DNA of 64,000 nt from an uncultured Lachnospiraceae bacterium (GTDB lineage: Bacteria > Bacillota > Clostridia > Lachnospirales > Lachnospiraceae). The position numbers were made by a program, and so were the translations under genes. Shown piece by piece: positions 62,646-64,000 of the stretch; position 1 is the stretch's first letter, and the number at the start of each line of letters is the position of its first letter. The notes under the pieces are model-generated. The model saw only the letters and a program-made list of their open reading frames with translations, ran no database searches and was not told the origin of the DNA. The DNA lies in contig CAJTWM010000014.1 in NCBI GenBank assembly GCA_910579805.1, positions 1 to 64,000 of the forward strand. Direction: 5' to 3'.

Positions 62646-62779
62646 GCTTTTTAGAGTCATTCAGTTAATAAGAGAAAGGATTGAAATGTTTCAGCAGCAA
62701 GTTTGTGTCTGTACGGCGTCCGCAAATTTGCCGTTCGTTTGGAATCCGGACAAGAAAGCCGTGCAGAAAGAGGGTAAAT

Positions 62780-64000
62780 ATGAAATCAATAAGCAGGACA
62801 CTTATCATCGCAGGCTCCGCACTTCTATTCTTAATATGCATACTGGCCGGTGTGCTTTATTATAGGAATTTAAAGCGCGGCGAAGAAGAAATGGCAGTTA
62901 CGATCGAGAGAAATTTGCAGACATATCTAAATGAACGCGTCAGCGAACTAAATCCTGAGTTTTTGGAAAAGACGGATAATGAAGAAATATTAAGGCAGCT
63001 TTCAGAGCAGATCTTAAAGGAAATGTCCAGACAATTGAATATGGAAAATATGACATGGGAAGAGATCTTACAGTATTTTAATGAGGAGCAGATAAAATCA
63101 GTGATTGAGTATGTGATCAATCAATTTGATGATGACTGGCTGAATCAGTTTATAAACGAAGCGGGAGATATTTTTATTACGGAAGAAGAATGTCAAGTGA
63201 TCAGTAAAAACATTTTTGCTGCCTTGAAGGAAGAGTTATTAAGGCAGCTTGAAAAAATAACGGGAGAGGAGCGGGAAAAACTGCTGGAGCTATTGAAGAT
63301 CGTAAACGAATATAAAGCCGAAGGCGATCATCAGCTTATGGGGCTGAAAGTAATATTGGAAAGTCTGCAGAAAGACAATTCTTTTTCTAAAACGCTTCTA
63401 GAACAGCTTAAACAGGAAAATGAAACGGTAAAAAAACGTCTGTCACAATTACAAAAGGACAGTGAGGGCGTAAAAGGATGGTTATCACAGTTACAGAAAG
63501 AGCAGGAAGGCGTAGGCGGATGGCTTGCGAAATTGCAGGAGAGCAGCCAGGGATTAATAGGACTACTGGCACAGTTACAAAAAGAAAATGAAGGAATGAA
63601 AGGGACATTAGGACAGCTTCAGAATGAAAATGAAGGGATAAAAGGAACGTTAAGCCAGCTTCAGAACGCAAATGAAGGGATAAAAGGAACATTAGGACAG
63701 CTTCAGAACGAAGACGAAGCAGTAAAAAGAACGTTGGAGCGGCTTCAAGGAGACAATGAGGAAATGAAAGGGATATTGGGACAGTTAAAAGAAGGCGGCG
63801 AAAAGATAAACGGCTCTTTAGATCAACTGAGAAAAGAACAGGCCGCGTTGACCGGACGAGTGGGAATAGCGGAAAAAAATATAACGGATGTACAGGAACG
63901 TATGGCAGGCAATGAGAATACTATTACTATAATAGAGCAAAAACTGGCAGGTTTTATAAAGAGAGTAGACAATCTGGAAAACGGTGCAAATTTAAAAGTA
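62780..64000 (+). CDS. Membrane-anchored coiled-coil protein (partial, runs off the window)
   Basis: The first 407 residues of a longer protein. Residues about 7-27 are an N-terminal membrane anchor (LIIAGSALLFLICILAGVLYY) or uncleaved signal. A helical region follows (about 30-215), then ten 14-residue repeats of coiled-coil type (consensus LxQLQNENEGIKGT, residues 221-360), and further heptads up to the window edge. GAGGG at 62770-62774 fits ATG 62780. The shape suggests a rod or tether on the outside of the membrane next to the LRR and sortase genes. The family is unknown. Confidence 0.75.
   Translation, partial: MKSISRTLIIAGSALLFLICILAGVLYYRNLKRGEEEMAVTIERNLQTYLNERVSELNPEFLEKTDNEEILRQLSEQILKEMSRQLNMENMTWEEILQYFNEEQIKSVIEYVINQFDDDWLNQFINEAGDIFITEEECQVISKNIFAALKEELLRQLEKITGEEREKLLELLKIVNEYKAEGDHQLMGLKVILESLQKDNSFSKTLLEQLKQENETVKKRLSQLQKDSEGVKGWLSQLQKEQEGVGGWLAKLQESSQGLIGLLAQLQKENEGMKGTLGQLQNENEGIKGTLSQLQNANEGIKGTLGQLQNEDEAVKRTLERLQGDNEEMKGILGQLKEGGEKINGSLDQLRKEQAALTGRVGIAEKNITDVQERMAGNENTITIIEQKLAGFIKRVDNLENGANLKV
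63440..63859 (+). repeat. Ten 42-bp coiled-coil repeats
   Basis: Ten in-frame 42-base units encode the LxQLQNENEGIKGT motif. Units four to seven are the most alike, which suggests recent expansion; the outer ones have diverged. Confidence 0.85.

Noticed and set aside
62641..62865. A 74-codon frame starting in the terminator tail
   Set aside because: No ribosome site, no recognisable protein, and it overlaps the start of the coiled-coil gene in another frame.
1..64000. tRNA, rRNA, CRISPR, transposase or phage genes
   Set aside because: I looked on both strands and found no cloverleaf, regular spacer-repeat array or recognisable mobile-element protein; a dedicated tRNA or CRISPR search would settle it.

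Overview
The window looks like chromosome of a Gram-positive anaerobe of the Lachnospiraceae (Clostridia). The reasons are gene content and order (yceD-rpmF-plsX-acpP-rnc-smc-ftsY, and polA-coaE-ftsA-like-yycJ), GGAGG-type ribosome binding sites, U-tailed hairpin terminators, a tyrosine T-box, an orphan Gly/Cys-rich small protein and large LRR_5 surface proteins. I see no rRNA, tRNA, CRISPR array, insertion sequence or phage gene. Nearly all genes lie on the plus strand.

Layout. 1-12.2 kb: the last codons of an unidentified gene, an orphan membrane-tethered glycosidase-like protein, the lipid/ribosome/chromosome housekeeping block with a ZIP transporter inserted between rpmF and plsX, then threonine dehydratase. 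12.5-31.7 kb: a more accessory stretch. It holds a YitT-type membrane protein, a free-standing degenerate half of DapF, an AraC regulator, a SEFIR/TIR-like membrane protein with a repeat tail, an Xre repressor, a giant SLH/LRR surface protein broken by one frameshift, a Fic-fold protein that has lost its catalytic His, a self-regulated TetR-SDR pair, and a signalling cluster (Cys-motif/GGDEF/EAL protein, hybrid histidine kinase, orphan solute-binding lipoprotein). 31.8-44.7 kb: housekeeping again (zf-HC2-like protein, polA, coaE, FtsA-like ATPase, MBL hydrolase), an ACT/DUF711 pair behind an unusual structured leader, a GH13 enzyme and a MoxR/VWA pair. 44.9-53.8 kb: a LytTR regulator with a shrunken receiver, two uncharacterised proteins (one with a FliD-C-like tail), T-box-controlled tyrS, another uncharacterised protein, a two-component system and two unknown minus-strand genes.

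53.9-64 kb is a cell-surface region: a Gly/Cys-rich small protein, a class B-type sortase, a 1557-residue LRR_5 protein ending in a TPKTG sorting-like signal, a secreted LRR_5 protein, a subtilisin-like protease without a signal peptide, and a membrane-anchored coiled-coil protein of 14-residue repeats that runs off the end.

Most genes are ordinary. The items most worth a second look are the frameshifted mosaic surface protein, the ACT leader whose loop can pair next to the Shine-Dalgarno, the DapF half-protein, the SEFIR membrane protein, the Cys-motif/EAL fusion with its kinase and binding-protein neighbours, and the sortase/LRR/protease region. I do not see a complete, clearly new multi-gene system; the candidates are flagged with tests.
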